Shown in pieces: positions 23,943-36,305 of a stretch of DNA of 64,000 nt. The stretch comes from Adineta steineri. Taxonomy: Eukaryota > Rotifera > Eurotatoria > Adinetida > Adinetidae. The translations under genes and the position numbers were made by a program. Every line of letters starts with the position of its first letter. Positions within the stretch are counted from its first letter, which is position 1. The notes beneath the pieces are model-generated. The model was not told the DNA's origin. It did no database searches and worked only from the letters and a program-made list of their open reading frames with translations. Where the stretch lies: the NCBI GenBank assembly GCA_905250115.1, contig CAJNOI010000032.1:186001-250000 (forward strand), written 5' to 3'.

Positions 23943-24198
23943 TATCTTAAAAAGAAAACTCAATATTATCAACAATAGTTTTTAAAATGAAATTAGTTCA
24001 TGTATGGTGAAACCTCATCAAAAGAATGATGTCATTATTCGTTCTCCTTATAAAGATTGGCGTATAGTAACCAATCGCTTTCATTCTATAAACAAAATAG
24101 AGGGTTTGTTAGGGTAACTTAGCTAAAAATGGATTGAAAAAAGACTTTTGCTACTATTATGATTATAATTGTAAATAAAAGAAATCGTTTTTAATAAA

Positions 24199-27100
24199 AT
24201 GACATCAACAACAAAAATAAAATCTTTACCAAATATCCCAATTCCAGAAGTAAAGAAAACAAATTCTATTATAAATTCAAATATATTTTTTCTTAGAAAT
24301 TAATAAAAATTAATCCTTTTATAAATGATAAGACACCAGTTGAATCAAACCTACTTTCATTTGTTAGTAATGGTCTAGAATTTGATGTTGATGTTGTACA
24401 AAAATTATGTCCATCATCAATATCATTTGCACATTATAATAGTCGATCATTATATGTACCAAATTCTGATGTGAAACATTCACCACGACCACCTCATCGT
24501 TTACAACCTCTTCCATTAAGTTTACCACAAGAAAGATGGGAACATGCACGTCGAGTTTTAAAACAAAAACCAATTGTAGTTGAACCACAAAAATTTCAAC
24601 CACAACAATCACTTTTCTATATGACTGAAATCAATGAATCTGATGAATATATTAAAAAATCTAAACAACAGATTAGACATTCACTTACTATGCCTACTAT
24701 ACGATCAGAAACATCCGAAGGAATTGATGAAACTATGATGAGTGTACGACCTGGTCATGATGGTATTGAAAGACAAGCACAACTTATAGCAGACAAAGAT
24801 TTTTCACAAATGGAACGAAATTGGGATGAATATATGTTTGAACATTTAGATCAGAATACAGCAACATTTATTATTTTAAAACATGTACATGATGGTATGT
24901 AGACATTGAGAGAAAGAATCTCTTCGAAATAAAATCTATTTGATTTCTAGAGGAACGTCGAGCTCGATTAATTGAATATTTAAGAAAAACATATCACATT
25001 ACAAAATTACCCAATCCATTAGAAATGGAATTAGTAAGTTTATTTTACTGAATTCATGTATTTTTTTATTATATGGAGTTTGTTTTTCTAGATTCCAACA
25101 TACGATGATGAAGATAATGTAGCTGAACAATCATATTTTAAAAAGTCACATAGAAATTTTGTGTTGTTTTTTTTTTGACATTATTTTCCTATTTAGATTA
25201 ACTAGTCAAACATCTAAAAAAGATACTTCACGTGATTTACAACAACAAACAAAGGAAGAAAGAAAAGATGGTTGTAAGTTTATAATAAATACTTTATTTT
25301 CAAAAAAACAATATCTCTCATTTAATCAGTATCATCAAAAGTTCGTCCAGCTCAGCAAATCGTTACAGGAAATTCATTTATACGTCAAGATCCAACATAT
25401 TATGATGTAATATCAGACAAAATAACAGATACAGTTTATCGAACAGATCATCCATATGAAAAAGCAATGATTCTCGGTAGAAAAAGAAATATTAATCCAT
25501 GAAAAAAAACGAATACATGTAATCTCTATTTAGGAACTAATGCACATCAACCAACAGATGAACCTGGTGTTATTGCTCTTTCGGATAAAATTCAATTTAA
25601 TAAAGTTCTTCAAAAACAACTTCCACCTGATCCGGATTCAATTGCTTCAAGTATAAATTTCTCTTCAATATGAAAATTACTTATTATTTATTTTTTAAAC
25701 TTAGCTCTGGAAATTAATTCATCGGCTGCATTTGATCGACCAATACCTACAAAAGGTTTACGTCGTTGGAAAGCTTTGCCTGGAATCAGAAATACGGTAT
25801 TGTCATAGAAAACCTTTCTTCTTCTTCTACATTCATGTCTATCACAAATTAAATATTGTTGTTGATTCAAAATCGCATTCTTTTGCACGCATATTTAGAG
25901 TCCTAATCTGACAATGTTCATACCAGACGATACATCCAATAAAACAGCAGCAATTCAAGCTTTCTTTGCTCAGGTTTTTCTTATATCTATGTGTTCATGG
26001 CATTTCTTCTGCTTCTTACGCTTGTACTAATTTTAATTTTAAAAATCAAACTTAAACATATGAAATTAAACAATATTTATTTAATTACTCTAGCATATAC
26101 CTCGACCACCTGATGTAAATGATTTATCACTTTCATGGCTTTTACCATTAATAAATGATTCTCGAATAAATCATGCATTAAAATTAAATACAACAATTAG
26201 TCGAATTATTGAAGGTAAAATTCTTTAGATTTCTTTTATTAACAAAATATTTTGCCAATTTTTTTAAAGAATGGAAACGTAGATGGCAAGGTAGTAGTCG
26301 ATGGCGTGATGCTGATATCGATGAATTATATCGTGATTTACACGATAGACATCCACATGTTTGTTTGTTTATTTTCTTAAGAAATATATTTTAAAATAGA
26401 GTTTATTTAGATTCGTTTTACAGCTCTTGTTATATGTAGTCGAGCTGCTCAACATCTTACACAAAAAGAAATTGGTAATATAGAAAGAAAAGGATTTATA
26501 TATTCAATAAAAAAAACTATTGTATAGATCTTGGTTTACAAGTTCGTACTCTTCCTGATAAATTACTTGACTCGATTGAAGCTCTACTCGATGATTCTGA
26601 AGAACGTATTCGATCAGCTGCTGCTATTGTTCTTGTAACATTACGTCGTTTTTCTCCACAAGTATTATGAAAAATCCGATATAGCTTTTTTTTAATTGAA
26701 TTATTTTGATTTAGGTAGAAAAAATTCTTCGTTTATGTATTGTAAATGGTCATCCAGAAGATAAATTAACAGCTGCACAATCTCTAGCTAGTGTAAATAT
26801 CACAACATCAGATATCATACATGAATTATTAAAAAATTATTTTGATACTGATTATGAATTAGCACGTGAACAACTTATTTTCTCTTTATCGAAATTAAGT
26901 CAAGGAACGGTAATTATAAAAAAGAATCAAATAATTAATATAATCTAATTTTCTATTTTATATCTAATAGAATCTCGTACATAGTTTAACTGGTGAATAT
27001 TTAAATTCTGCTGATGCTAATGATCGATTGATTGCTTGTAAACTTTTTCCATTACTTAAATCTCAACCAAATAAAGTAAAAAAAAATTTTGATATATTTT

Positions 27101-28528
27101 TACAAATTCAAATTCATTTTCAATAGGATATTACACAAAAATTAATTTATCTCATGTGGCAAGATATGAATAGTAGTGTTCGTCGTGTAGCTGGTCAAGC
27201 ATTAGGTAAATGTGGTTGCGGACAAGCAGTGCATGAAGAAGTTGTTACGCGTTTACAAAGTCGTTATTGGCAAGATCGTGTTGAAGCACTTAAACTTATT
27301 GGTTATCTTGGTTTGTTTATTGAAAAATTAATTATATCCATAAATAAAAAGCTTTTTTGTCTTTTAGGTGTTTTAACCGCTAAATTAATTCAACCATTTT
27401 TAAAATGTTTTAAAGATGATCGTGTTAGTGTACGTATTCGTGCATGTCGTACAACATATAAATTACAAGCACGTGAGGAAAATATAAGAGATTTACTCAT
27501 TGAACTTATTGAATATGATCCTATTGAAAAAGTTCGATATGCAGCTGTTGAAGGTAAAAATAAAAATTATTAAAATTTATTCCACAGGTTTCTTTTAGCT
27601 CTTGGTTTATATGGAATGACGAATAAAAAATGTCGAAATGTTCTTTTATGGAGTGTTCGATATGATAAAAGTCCATTGGTACGATCAGCAGCACCTAATT
27701 CTATTGTTTTATTAGAAAAAGCCGATGAAGAAATTATTGATACATTACAAAGTCGATATTTAGTTGAAAAACAACCAATAGTTATCCAGTATGATAAAAA
27801 AAACAAAAAATATTTTTAAACAAAATGTTTTTCTTAGATCATTAAAAGAAGCGCTGGAAGCTTATCATTGTAATTTAAGTCAAGATGTTCCAATCATACA
27901 AGAAATTCGAAATGAAGTTCGAAAATTAAATACAAAAGCTATCATATGGGAAAAAATAATAAATTTCGAAAGGGAATTACGTTTTACAGCTGATCTAGAA
28001 CGATTAATTGCACCATCGATGGATAAAGTACGTGTCTAAAACAAAGAGCATTCATAAATTGATTTGTTTTAATAAGAAAACAGCTTTAAAACAAATCTAT
28101 ATGATATTAGATACTAATCTATCAATGTAACTCTATTTTTATTTCATATGAAAAGCTTAGATTGTCTTAAATCATCGTAAACAATATGATATAGAAAAAT
28201 ATTTTTCATGATTAAATATTTGTTTTTCGATTATTTTTAGCCACCTACACCATTCTTGACTGAAAATGAGATGCAATCATCGACTGATTTAACATATTAT
28301 ATTCAAAATGTTGTAGATATTAATAATGTACCTGAAATTTGGTCACCGGAACTTTGGCATCCTGATATGAAAACTGGTAAAATAAGAAAACATCGACTAA
28401 CCAATGAAAAACATTCACCTGATTTATCAACGACAATTACAACAGAATTTGGACAACCTAGTTATAGTGTTCCACCAAGTACTTTAATACCAGTTTCTGA
28501 AGAAAACAATTATTCGATAGTCTCTTAA
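24199..28528 (+). CDS. HEAT-repeat protein, HEATR4-like
   Basis: Twenty exons join without frame breaks: 24199-24249, 24297-24894, 24951-25033, 25092-25162 (donor uncertain), 25197-25273, 25330-25476, 25534-25650, 25705-25796, 25899-25973, 26094-26214, 26270-26358, 26411-26474, 26528-26661, 26715-26909, 26971-27075, 27127-27310, 27368-27553, 27599-27788, 27838-28027, 28241-28528, about 1,018 residues. The N-terminal half is Pro-rich and partly disordered; from about residue 490 helical HEAT units dominate, with phrases such as DDSEERIRSAAAIVLVTLRR and DMNSSVRRVAGQALGKCG. Length and a WKRRW...LYRDLHDRHP segment before the repeats resemble vertebrate HEATR4, a poorly characterised protein. HEAT units make scaffolds, so a binding role is likely. 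The HEAT call is strong, the ortholog call moderate. Confidence 0.8.
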
Positions 28529-28664
28529 GTATTTGTCAATAAAATTGTTTTTTTTCCTTCTTTATAAAAAACGAAAAATAAAATAAAGGTGAAGCTTAGT
28601 ATTTTATTAATAAAAGTAAGACGATTGATAAAAATATCGATTATTTCAATAAAGAAAGAAAAAT

Positions 28665-31600
28665 ATGATATTAGTCCCATCTGTAATTGCTTTGATCTTT
28701 ATTACTTTCATCAATTATCCAACATCATGTAATAGTCTGAAATGTTATGAGTGTTCAGGAAATAAATCTTGTGGACAAGAAGATACTGACCATCTTGTTG
28801 ATTGTTCTGGTATATGTATGAGCTATTTAAATAAAGATGGTAATGGTAAGATATAAAAAAATGATATTTTTGACATAATTCATCTCAATTAATTAATATA
28901 TAAAATATTTGAACAGGTACGGTAGTTAGACGTTGCTGTACAGATAATTGTAACAATGAAAATGATGATAGATCGTATTTCTGTATGAAAGATAAATGTA
29001 ATGGTATTCATTCAGATCGAAAACTTTTAGGTAAAAAGATGAATCTTTAATCATTATCAGCAGCAGTATTTTTAGCGATTAAAAGTAAAATATTATCAAA
29101 GGCAGGCAACGATGAATCATCATTGAGTTGTTATGATTGTAGTTCACATAATCCAGAATGTGGTAAGGATACATCAACATTAGTACACGGATGTCAAACA
29201 TGTATGGTCTATCGTAACACTTTTGATGCTGGTAAATATATTTATGAAATAAAGAATAGGAGTGAGAGTTCATTTTTACTTTGTAATATTAAGATAATGT
29301 TGTTCGTCGATGTTGTACATCAGGTTGTGGATCACCTGGTACAATTGGAGAATTTGATGGACGAAAAACATATTTTTGTTCATCAAATGAATGTAATAGA
29401 GTTGGTGCCGAAAAAGTACTTAGTAATACAACAAGTAAATAGTTTTTTAGATAAATAAAATAAATAAATAAATATTGAATTGAAGAATTGGACTCGACAT
29501 CAACTATGTTATCTTCTACAGTAACAACTACCTTAACTACAACAGTGACAACTACAAGTAAAACATCATTTTCTTGTTATGAATGTTCAGGTTTAAATGA
29601 ACAACCATGTACGACAACTGCTCCAAATTGTCCTATGTGTATGGTCTCTCGTAATGATGATGATCCAAGTAGATAGAATTTGATAAGAATAAAAGATTTA
29701 CGAAATTCGTTTGTTTACTTCAAAGCTAAATTTGATCGACGTTGTTGTTGGTGGGGATGTGGAGCACCAAATCAAATTACGGAATATTCCGGTCGACCAA
29801 CCTATTTTTGTAATGCTGATAATTGTAATGGACCTAATAGTGATGCTAGATTCAATTTTGCATGTAAGGACATGTGAAAATTTTTAAAAAATCGTATATC
29901 TATTTGTTTCTTATATAGCTGTAAGTGCAAGTAGTACAACAACAGTTGCATCGACCATTACTACAACAGTACCAACGACGTCTACTGTCAGTTGGGAACC
30001 ATCATCGTCTCAATGTTATGAATGTTCAGGATCTGACTGTGGCAGAGAAGGTTCTTCGATGTCAAACTGTCCAAAATGTATGGTATATCGTAATCCTGAT
30101 GATCAAAGTAAAATATTGTGATTATTCGTAACAGTTTTTTAATATCAATGTAAATAGCAAAAATTGAACGACGTTGTTGTTGGTGGAACTGTGGACCATC
30201 GAATTCTGTTAGTACTTACAATGGATTAGAAACATACTTTTGTACGGGTGATAAATGTAACGGTTATGGTACAGAATATGCTCTTCGTCCTGCAGGTAAT
30301 AGTAGAAATTAACAAATTGCCGCAATACTTTCCTTTTTATGCAGTAACGACAACAACTGCAAGGACCACCATAGCAATGACTACAACAATAGCTACGACG
30401 ACAACGACAACGACTCCCATAACTGAACCACCATCATCACAATGTTATGAATGTTCAGGATCTGATTGTGGTAAAGAAGGTTCCCCGATGTCAAGCTGTC
30501 CAAAATGTATAGTATATCGTAATCCTGATGACCAAAGTAACAGATTGTGATTAGTTGTAATAGTTTTCTAATGTCTATGTAAATAGCTAAAATCGAACGA
30601 CGTTGTTGTTGGTGGGGTTGTGGACCATCAAATTCTGTTAGTACTTACAATGGAGTAGAAACCTATTTCTGTACTGGTAATAAATGTAATGGATATGGCG
30701 CAGAGTATGCTCTTCGTCCTGCAGGTAATAGCAAAAATTAACAAATTGTCACAATACTTTCCTTTTTATGCAGTGACAACATCGACGATAATGACAACAA
30801 CTGCAATGACGACCACAACAATGACCACAACAATAGCTAGAACGACAATGATGACTACTACTACTACAACTGCTGTTACTACTGAGCAACCATCATCTCA
30901 ATGTTATGATTGTTCAGGATCTGATTGTGGTAAGGAAGGTTCATCTATGTCAATGCACTGCCCAAAATGTATGGTCTATCGAAATCCTACTGATCAAAGT
31001 AAAATTATACTGAATGATCAAAACCTTTGTTTAACATATAATATAAATAGCAATAATTGAACGACGTTGTTGTTGGTGGGGTTGCGGACCATCGAATTCT
31101 GTTAGTACTTACAATGGAATAGAAACCTATTTCTGTACTGGCAATAAATGTAATGGATATGGTGCAGAATATACTCTTAGTCCTCCAGGTATATACAAGA
31201 CAAATTAATAATTTCGAGTTCCTTTTTGTATTCTAGTAACAACAACAACAGTTACTACGATGAGAACTTCAACAGTTACTATGATGACAACTCCAACCGT
31301 TACCATGATGACAACTTCAACTCGTAGTACTTCAGGTAGGACTCAAAAATACACATTCTATGTTTAGTTGTAAGAATATATTTTCAAGCATTTTCAACAG
31401 CAACAACAGCATTATCATCTACAGGAAGTTGCACCTTGAATTGTCAGAATGGTGGCACACCAGAAATAGAAGATGGCTGTTTTTGCTACTGCTTAGAGAA
31501 TACTAATGGCCGCGAATGTGAAAATGGTAGAATAAAATTTATTTTCCTATCAACTTTTTCTCTATATTCATCTTTTTTATAGTTGATTGTCGACAACCGG

Positions 31601-31698
31601 ATGTCGACTCTGAAATCTGTAGCCTTGAAAATCAACCATTATGTGAAGAAAGTGAAACTTTTGCTTTCGAATGCCATCATTTATGTGGAAAATGTTAA
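28665..31698 (+). CDS. Secreted mosaic protein: six Ly6/uPAR-like modules, Thr-rich linkers, EGF-like and ShKT-like domains
   Basis: Fifteen exons, all introns phase 1, give 761 residues with a signal peptide (about residues 1-24). Each module uses two exons: one with C-Y-(E/D)-C-S...C...C-P-x-C-(M/I)-V-Y-R-N, the next with R-R-C-C-(W-W)...Y-F-C...C-N-G, about ten Cys ending in C-N as in three-finger Ly6/uPAR domains. First-module exons begin at 28665, 29076, 29486, 29919, 30345 and 30774. Modules 3-6 are joined by mucin-like Thr-rich stretches. Exon 31389-31526 carries an EGF-like pattern (C-x3-C-x-N-G-G...C-x-C-x-C...C); the last exon (31583-31698) has six Cys ending C-H-H-L-C-G-K-C, a ShKT pattern. 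No transmembrane segment or GPI tail is evident, so it is probably extracellular. Ligand unknown. Confidence 0.8.
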
Positions 31699-31753
31699 AA
31701 TCATTTTATTAAATCATATAATTTATATAAATATAAATTTAGTTTTTTTTTCA

Positions 31754-32056
31754 TTAACGATAAACAATAAGCGGCTGTTGTTGTTGTTGTTGTTGCTGTT
31801 GTCGATGAATTACATCATTTTGTTCTATTTTTTCATATGGATTTGAAAATAAATATTTACCATCTTGATTATCAAATGAAGATAGAATTTCTTTTGAATA
31901 ATGATATTTAGCTGGATTAATTAAAGATCGTCTATTACCAAAACCACGTTCATAACGTTGAAATTCATTTAGATCATTCTTAATAGTATACATTTGAACG
32001 ATCATAATAAAGGATATACAGATCATAAGTATTAGGAATAAACGTGATTGAGACAT
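31754..32056 (-). CDS. 100-residue secreted or type II membrane protein, possibly a peptide precursor
   Basis: A single exon from ATG at 32056 to a stop at 31754, convergent with the mosaic gene and only 55 bp from its stop. Residues 7-23 are strongly hydrophobic (LFLILMICISFIMIVQM), a signal peptide or anchor. The rest is hydrophilic with no Cys. It holds one dibasic site in RYERGFGNRRS and a poly-Gln run (nine Q) near the C-terminus, encoded by a CAA/CAG microsatellite. An AATATATTTAAAT box lies about 55 bp upstream of the ATG. The G-x-R-R context recalls amidated neuropeptide precursors, but one site is weak evidence. Confidence 0.5.
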   Translation of the reverse strand: MSQSRLFLILMICISFIMIVQMYTIKNDLNEFQRYERGFGNRRSLINPAKYHYSKEILSSFDNQDGKYLFSNPYEKIEQNDVIHRQQQQQQQQQPLIVYR

Positions 32057-32491
32057 GGTGAATACAAGAAATAAGATGAGAATGAAATGAATGCCTATTA
32101 AGCGCTCTGAATATATTTAAATAGTAGATCAAAACTAATGAATATGACTATAAAGTGCTAATAGTATTCCCAATGGACTATACCAATCAAAATTATATCC
32201 ACCCATCAGATTATCTTTGATATTCTCATATGAATTCATCTTAAGAATCTATAAATACCGTTCATAAAAAAAGCAATAAGATAGATAACTTGATTTAGTT
32301 CGAGATTTTTATTATTCTAAGCATCATTTATGTATAGATAATTTTCATATTTATATATGAAAGTTTTGTTATTGAATGAACTATTTTCTATTAGATTATT
32401 ATCATATATTCACATAATAAATAAAATATTTCAAAACATGTATCAGTTTTTATTTTAATAAATATTCTTCGCCGAAAACTTTATTCACATT

Positions 32492-33147
32492 TCATTTGCT
32501 CGATTTAATTTGAATATTATTAAGTTTAACACATCCTTTTTCTTCTGAACTTGTTTCTATATCAACTTGTGCATAATAATTACCAGTAAGTGCCCATGAA
32601 GTAGTATCAATTGTAATTGGTAAAGTTATCACATGATCACCCTTAAAATTATATATTTAATGTTAATTGGAAAGAATTTCTTTCACTTTCATTTATACTC
32701 ACTGCTGTTAATGGGCAACATTGTGAACATAGACTACAAAGATCAACGAATTTACATGAACCAATACCACTGACACAAGGAATAGGAATAGAACCGAATA
32801 AAAGTTTTTTATGTAATGATAATTCTGCCTATATAAATATGAAAATCACTGATGTAGAATAGAATAATTATTATTAGACAAAACAAACTTTTAATGGACT
32901 TGAGATAGGTTTATCGTTATGAATAGTAATCTTTACAGATATTGTTCCCGGTGTTACAACTGGATATGGATCGATTTCAAGATCTACCAATTTCATAGTA
33001 TTTGTATCACTTGCACAATTATCCCATGATATTTCAGCGACAACTAAAGTCTACAAAGAATTTTCTTCATATTTTATATAATATATTAACTTTACCAATT
33101 GAAGAAAAAAAAAGGTATAGATAAAACATTATTGAAACACCGGTCAT
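32492..33147 (-). CDS. Secreted ML-domain protein, GM2-activator-like lipid carrier
   Basis: Four exons, 33147-33096, 33043-32889, 32828-32703 and 32641-32492, join in frame to 160 residues. Residues 1-18 are a signal peptide rich in Leu, Tyr and Phe. The mature start ISWDNCASD followed by DLEIDPYPVVTPGTISVK matches the ganglioside GM2 activator subgroup (F-S-W-D-N-C ... P-D-P-x-x-x-P-G), and IPIPCVSGIGSCKFVDLC matches its central disulfide region. The C-terminal Y-Y-A-Q-V-D-I-E strand and G-C-V-K complete the ML beta-sandwich. Family members lift glycolipids or other lipids from membranes in lysosomes or extracellularly. Length is typical. NPC2 is the alternative but fits less well. Confidence 0.8.
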
Positions 33148-34600
33148 GAATTTTTATAATAAATTAATCTAAAAAAATAACAACGTGAAACATTTGATCG
33201 TAAATGTTTACATAATTGTAAATGTGATACTCAATAACCTATCGAATGTATGATATTATTTTCTTCCTTTTTGGTATATTCATTTTCTTATTTTTATACC
33301 TGACTTTTTTTTCTTTATAAGAAACAGTCTGTGCACATGTGTGTTGTTTACAATTTTTTTCAAATAGAAGCGAGACAGTGCAGTGTCGTCTAACAACGCC
33401 AAACAAACATTAAAGCAATAATATATGATGGCCTACGCATACAAAGTGGAAGAAAAAGAAATAGAAAAAAATCAAAAATTGACAATCAAATAGCATTGTT
33501 TTTTGGTTGAGAACAATAATTAATTACATAGAATCTTTTTTTTCTTCTTTTGCCAACCATAAAAATCAACGTATAGTTTCTGAAGACGTTTGCTATAAAC
33601 GCCTTAGGAACTTAACAAATTAATAGTAATGTCTTTTATATATATATATACGAAATAGAGAATACATTATATATCAATATAAAAATAATAAAATGAGACC
33701 ATCGTTGCATGACTTTGGAAAATAATCAGAAATCAAATAAAGTAAACTCATATTGTTTTTATCAAGTTCTATAATTATTTAACTCGTCACATGAAGAAAG
33801 ATGATTAGATTCTTTCATTGAATACATAAAAAATTCACAGAAAACAAAATTATTTTCACTATATAACTCATATTCAGAGACTGTTACATTTATGTAAGAA
33901 TAAGTTCAACAAAAAATGTACATGATGAGAAAAAGAATTAGTATCAAAATCTCGAATCGAAAATATCGGAAGTGATGTTCTTTGTTATATTTCACATAAC
34001 TTCTTTACTTCGTTGCTGAATCTTTAGAAATAAAATGAACCATTTACAACTCATCATCCTCACCTTCACTCTCACTCACATTTGTATCAGGTGCTCACAG
34101 AATCATCGTGCACATCTTTCATTAGTCGAGTTTTTTTTCGGGATTTTGATATCATACTATGTAAAAAAAACTTATTAAGAAAAATGAATAGATTATACAT
34201 ATAAAGATGAGTGACAATGAATAATACAGATATATCGAAAAAAACCAAAATCAATTATGTATTGATGCATGACTACAGAAAAAAAGAAACAATGAAGATG
34301 TGTTATTATATTATGAATATTAAAAAAAGAGAAGAAATTTTTTATAATCTTTTTAAGTCATTTAGAAATAATAAGACTATATTTTCGTTATTTTTCATTC
34401 GAATGAATATCAAATATAATTTTATTTAGGTCTGTTTTGTTAAATTTTGAAACTGACATTGAAGTTAACACCACTAAGCCCAGTTGGCATGAATACAAAA
34501 ACAAAGGACTTAAAAGTAAGAAAATAATACCTTGCGACCTTGATTTCATTTTTAATCAATAGAATTACTGCGCACTATATATTGTCAGTATCACGTAATG
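33148..34600. other. Intergenic region, nothing supported
   Basis: AT-rich sequence with a short (TA)n run near 33638-33650. A 72-codon frame at 34211-34429 is Lys/Asn/Ile-rich without recognisable features. The stretch before 34624 presumably holds the mannanase promoter. Confidence 0.5.
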
Positions 34601-34623
34601 AAAAAGTTAGTTAATTCCACAAA

Positions 34624-36305
34624 ATGCAGTCGATATATTATATCAATGTAACCTTATGGTTGATAATAATCAATCTATGTTTTGCAGAACAACCAGCAGA
34701 TAGAGGTGCAAATGAAAAAACAAAACAAATTCTTACATATATAGCACAACTACCTCAACAAGGTAAAGTTCTTTCTGGTCAATTTGCTGGCTACAGTCCT
34801 GATACATTTAATACTCAACAAATAGATGAAATTGCTGGTCAAACAGGTCAAGTACCAGCTATTCTTGGTTGTGATTATGCATGTGGCTGGAACTATAAGT
34901 CTCCACCACAAGATATCATTGATTATACATGTAATTCAGTATTGAAAGAACATTGGAATAAAGGTGGTTTAGTTACCATAAATATGCATTTACCAAATCC
35001 AGTATCAGCTTATGGTGGTGGTTATAAAGATCGAATGAATTTAAATTTTGCTGATATAACTAATACAAATACAGAAACTGGACAGCGATGGCGTCTATTT
35101 CTTGATCGAATGGCTGAAGGTTTAAATGATTTACAACAAGCAGGAGTAACTGTTCTATTTCGTCCATTACATGAAATGAATGGAGATTGGTTTTACTGGT
35201 GTAATCAAGTATAAAATCTTTATTTATCATTATAGAAATCAATTTTTTTTGTATTTCTATAGGATTCTAATACATTTAAGAATATATGGCAAGATATGTT
35301 CACTTATTTAACATTAACAAAAAATTTACATAATATTCTTTGGATTTATTCACCTGATCAAAGTCGCACAAATCCATCAATCTATTATCCAGGTGATGGT
35401 TACGTTGATATTGTAGCACTTGATGTTTATACTGATAATCCGGTAAGAAAAAAATCTTTGAAATATGATATATATAATCATATAAGTAATATTCTTGTAG
35501 GAATCTATGCAAGGTTACAATGAAATGTTAAATTTAAATAAACCATTTGCATTAGGTGAAGTTGGCCCACAAAATACTAATGGTCAATTTGATTATACTA
35601 GATGGTAAATTTCAACTTGGAACCGACTGCAATATTACAAATTATGAATGTTTTAGGTTAACAGCAATACAATCAATATTTCCACGAGTTGCTTATTTTC
35701 TAGCTTGGAATGATGGCTGGTCACCAATTAGAAATAAAAATGCTTATTCTTTTCTCAATGATGAACGAGTTATTAATCGTAATAAAATTAATTTAGGTCA
35801 TGGAACTAGTACTGAAATTGAAACGACACCATCAAAAGGCAAAATTCTTTATAGTTTTTCAAATGGCATTGGTGAATGGAAAGGAGCAAATGTTGTAGGT
35901 GGTCCGTGGCAATCAAATGAATTTATGTTCCAAGGAATGGATAGTCTTAAAGCTGATATACAACTGATGACAAATGCTCGTTATGCATTATTTACTCAAG
36001 ATAAATCAACGTTTCAACTCAACGGATATAAGAAAATGATTGCTGAAGCACATGTAGCTTCATGGGGCTTTAATAATTATGGAGAAATAAGTGCAAAACT
36101 TTACATCAAAGCAGGCTCATATTGGAAATGGTATGATTCAGGTTCAAATAAATTAAATAGCAGAACAGCAACAGCACTTGTACTTGATCTAACTCAAATG
36201 TCATCCGAAGAATTAAATGATGTGCAAGAAATAGGTATTGAATATACATCAAATGAATATGGTTCAAATACAGCCATTTACTTATCGCACATTTCTGTGG
36301 AATAA
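34624..36305 (+). CDS. GH26 endo-beta-1,4-mannanase with C-terminal carbohydrate-binding-like module
   Basis: Exons 34624-35208, 35263-35442, 35501-35604 and 35657-36305 join in frame to 505 residues. A signal peptide (about 1-21) points to secretion. The catalytic domain (about 25-330) shows the family 26 hallmarks: KVLSGQFAGY near the N-terminus, ILGCDYACGW, GGLVTINMHLPNP, the acid/base Glu in RPLHEMNGDWFYW and the nucleophile Glu in FALGEVGP. The enzyme hydrolyses beta-mannan chains of plant or algal walls. The last 160 residues form a separate beta-rich module (ISAKLYIKAGSYWKWYDSG) resembling mannan-binding modules on bacterial mannanases. Animal genomes rarely carry GH26, so a horizontal origin followed by intron gain is likely; introns and base use now match neighbours. 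Confidence 0.9.

Noticed and set aside
24364-24612. Val-rich minus-strand frame
   Set aside because: Antisense shadow of HEAT gene exon 2.
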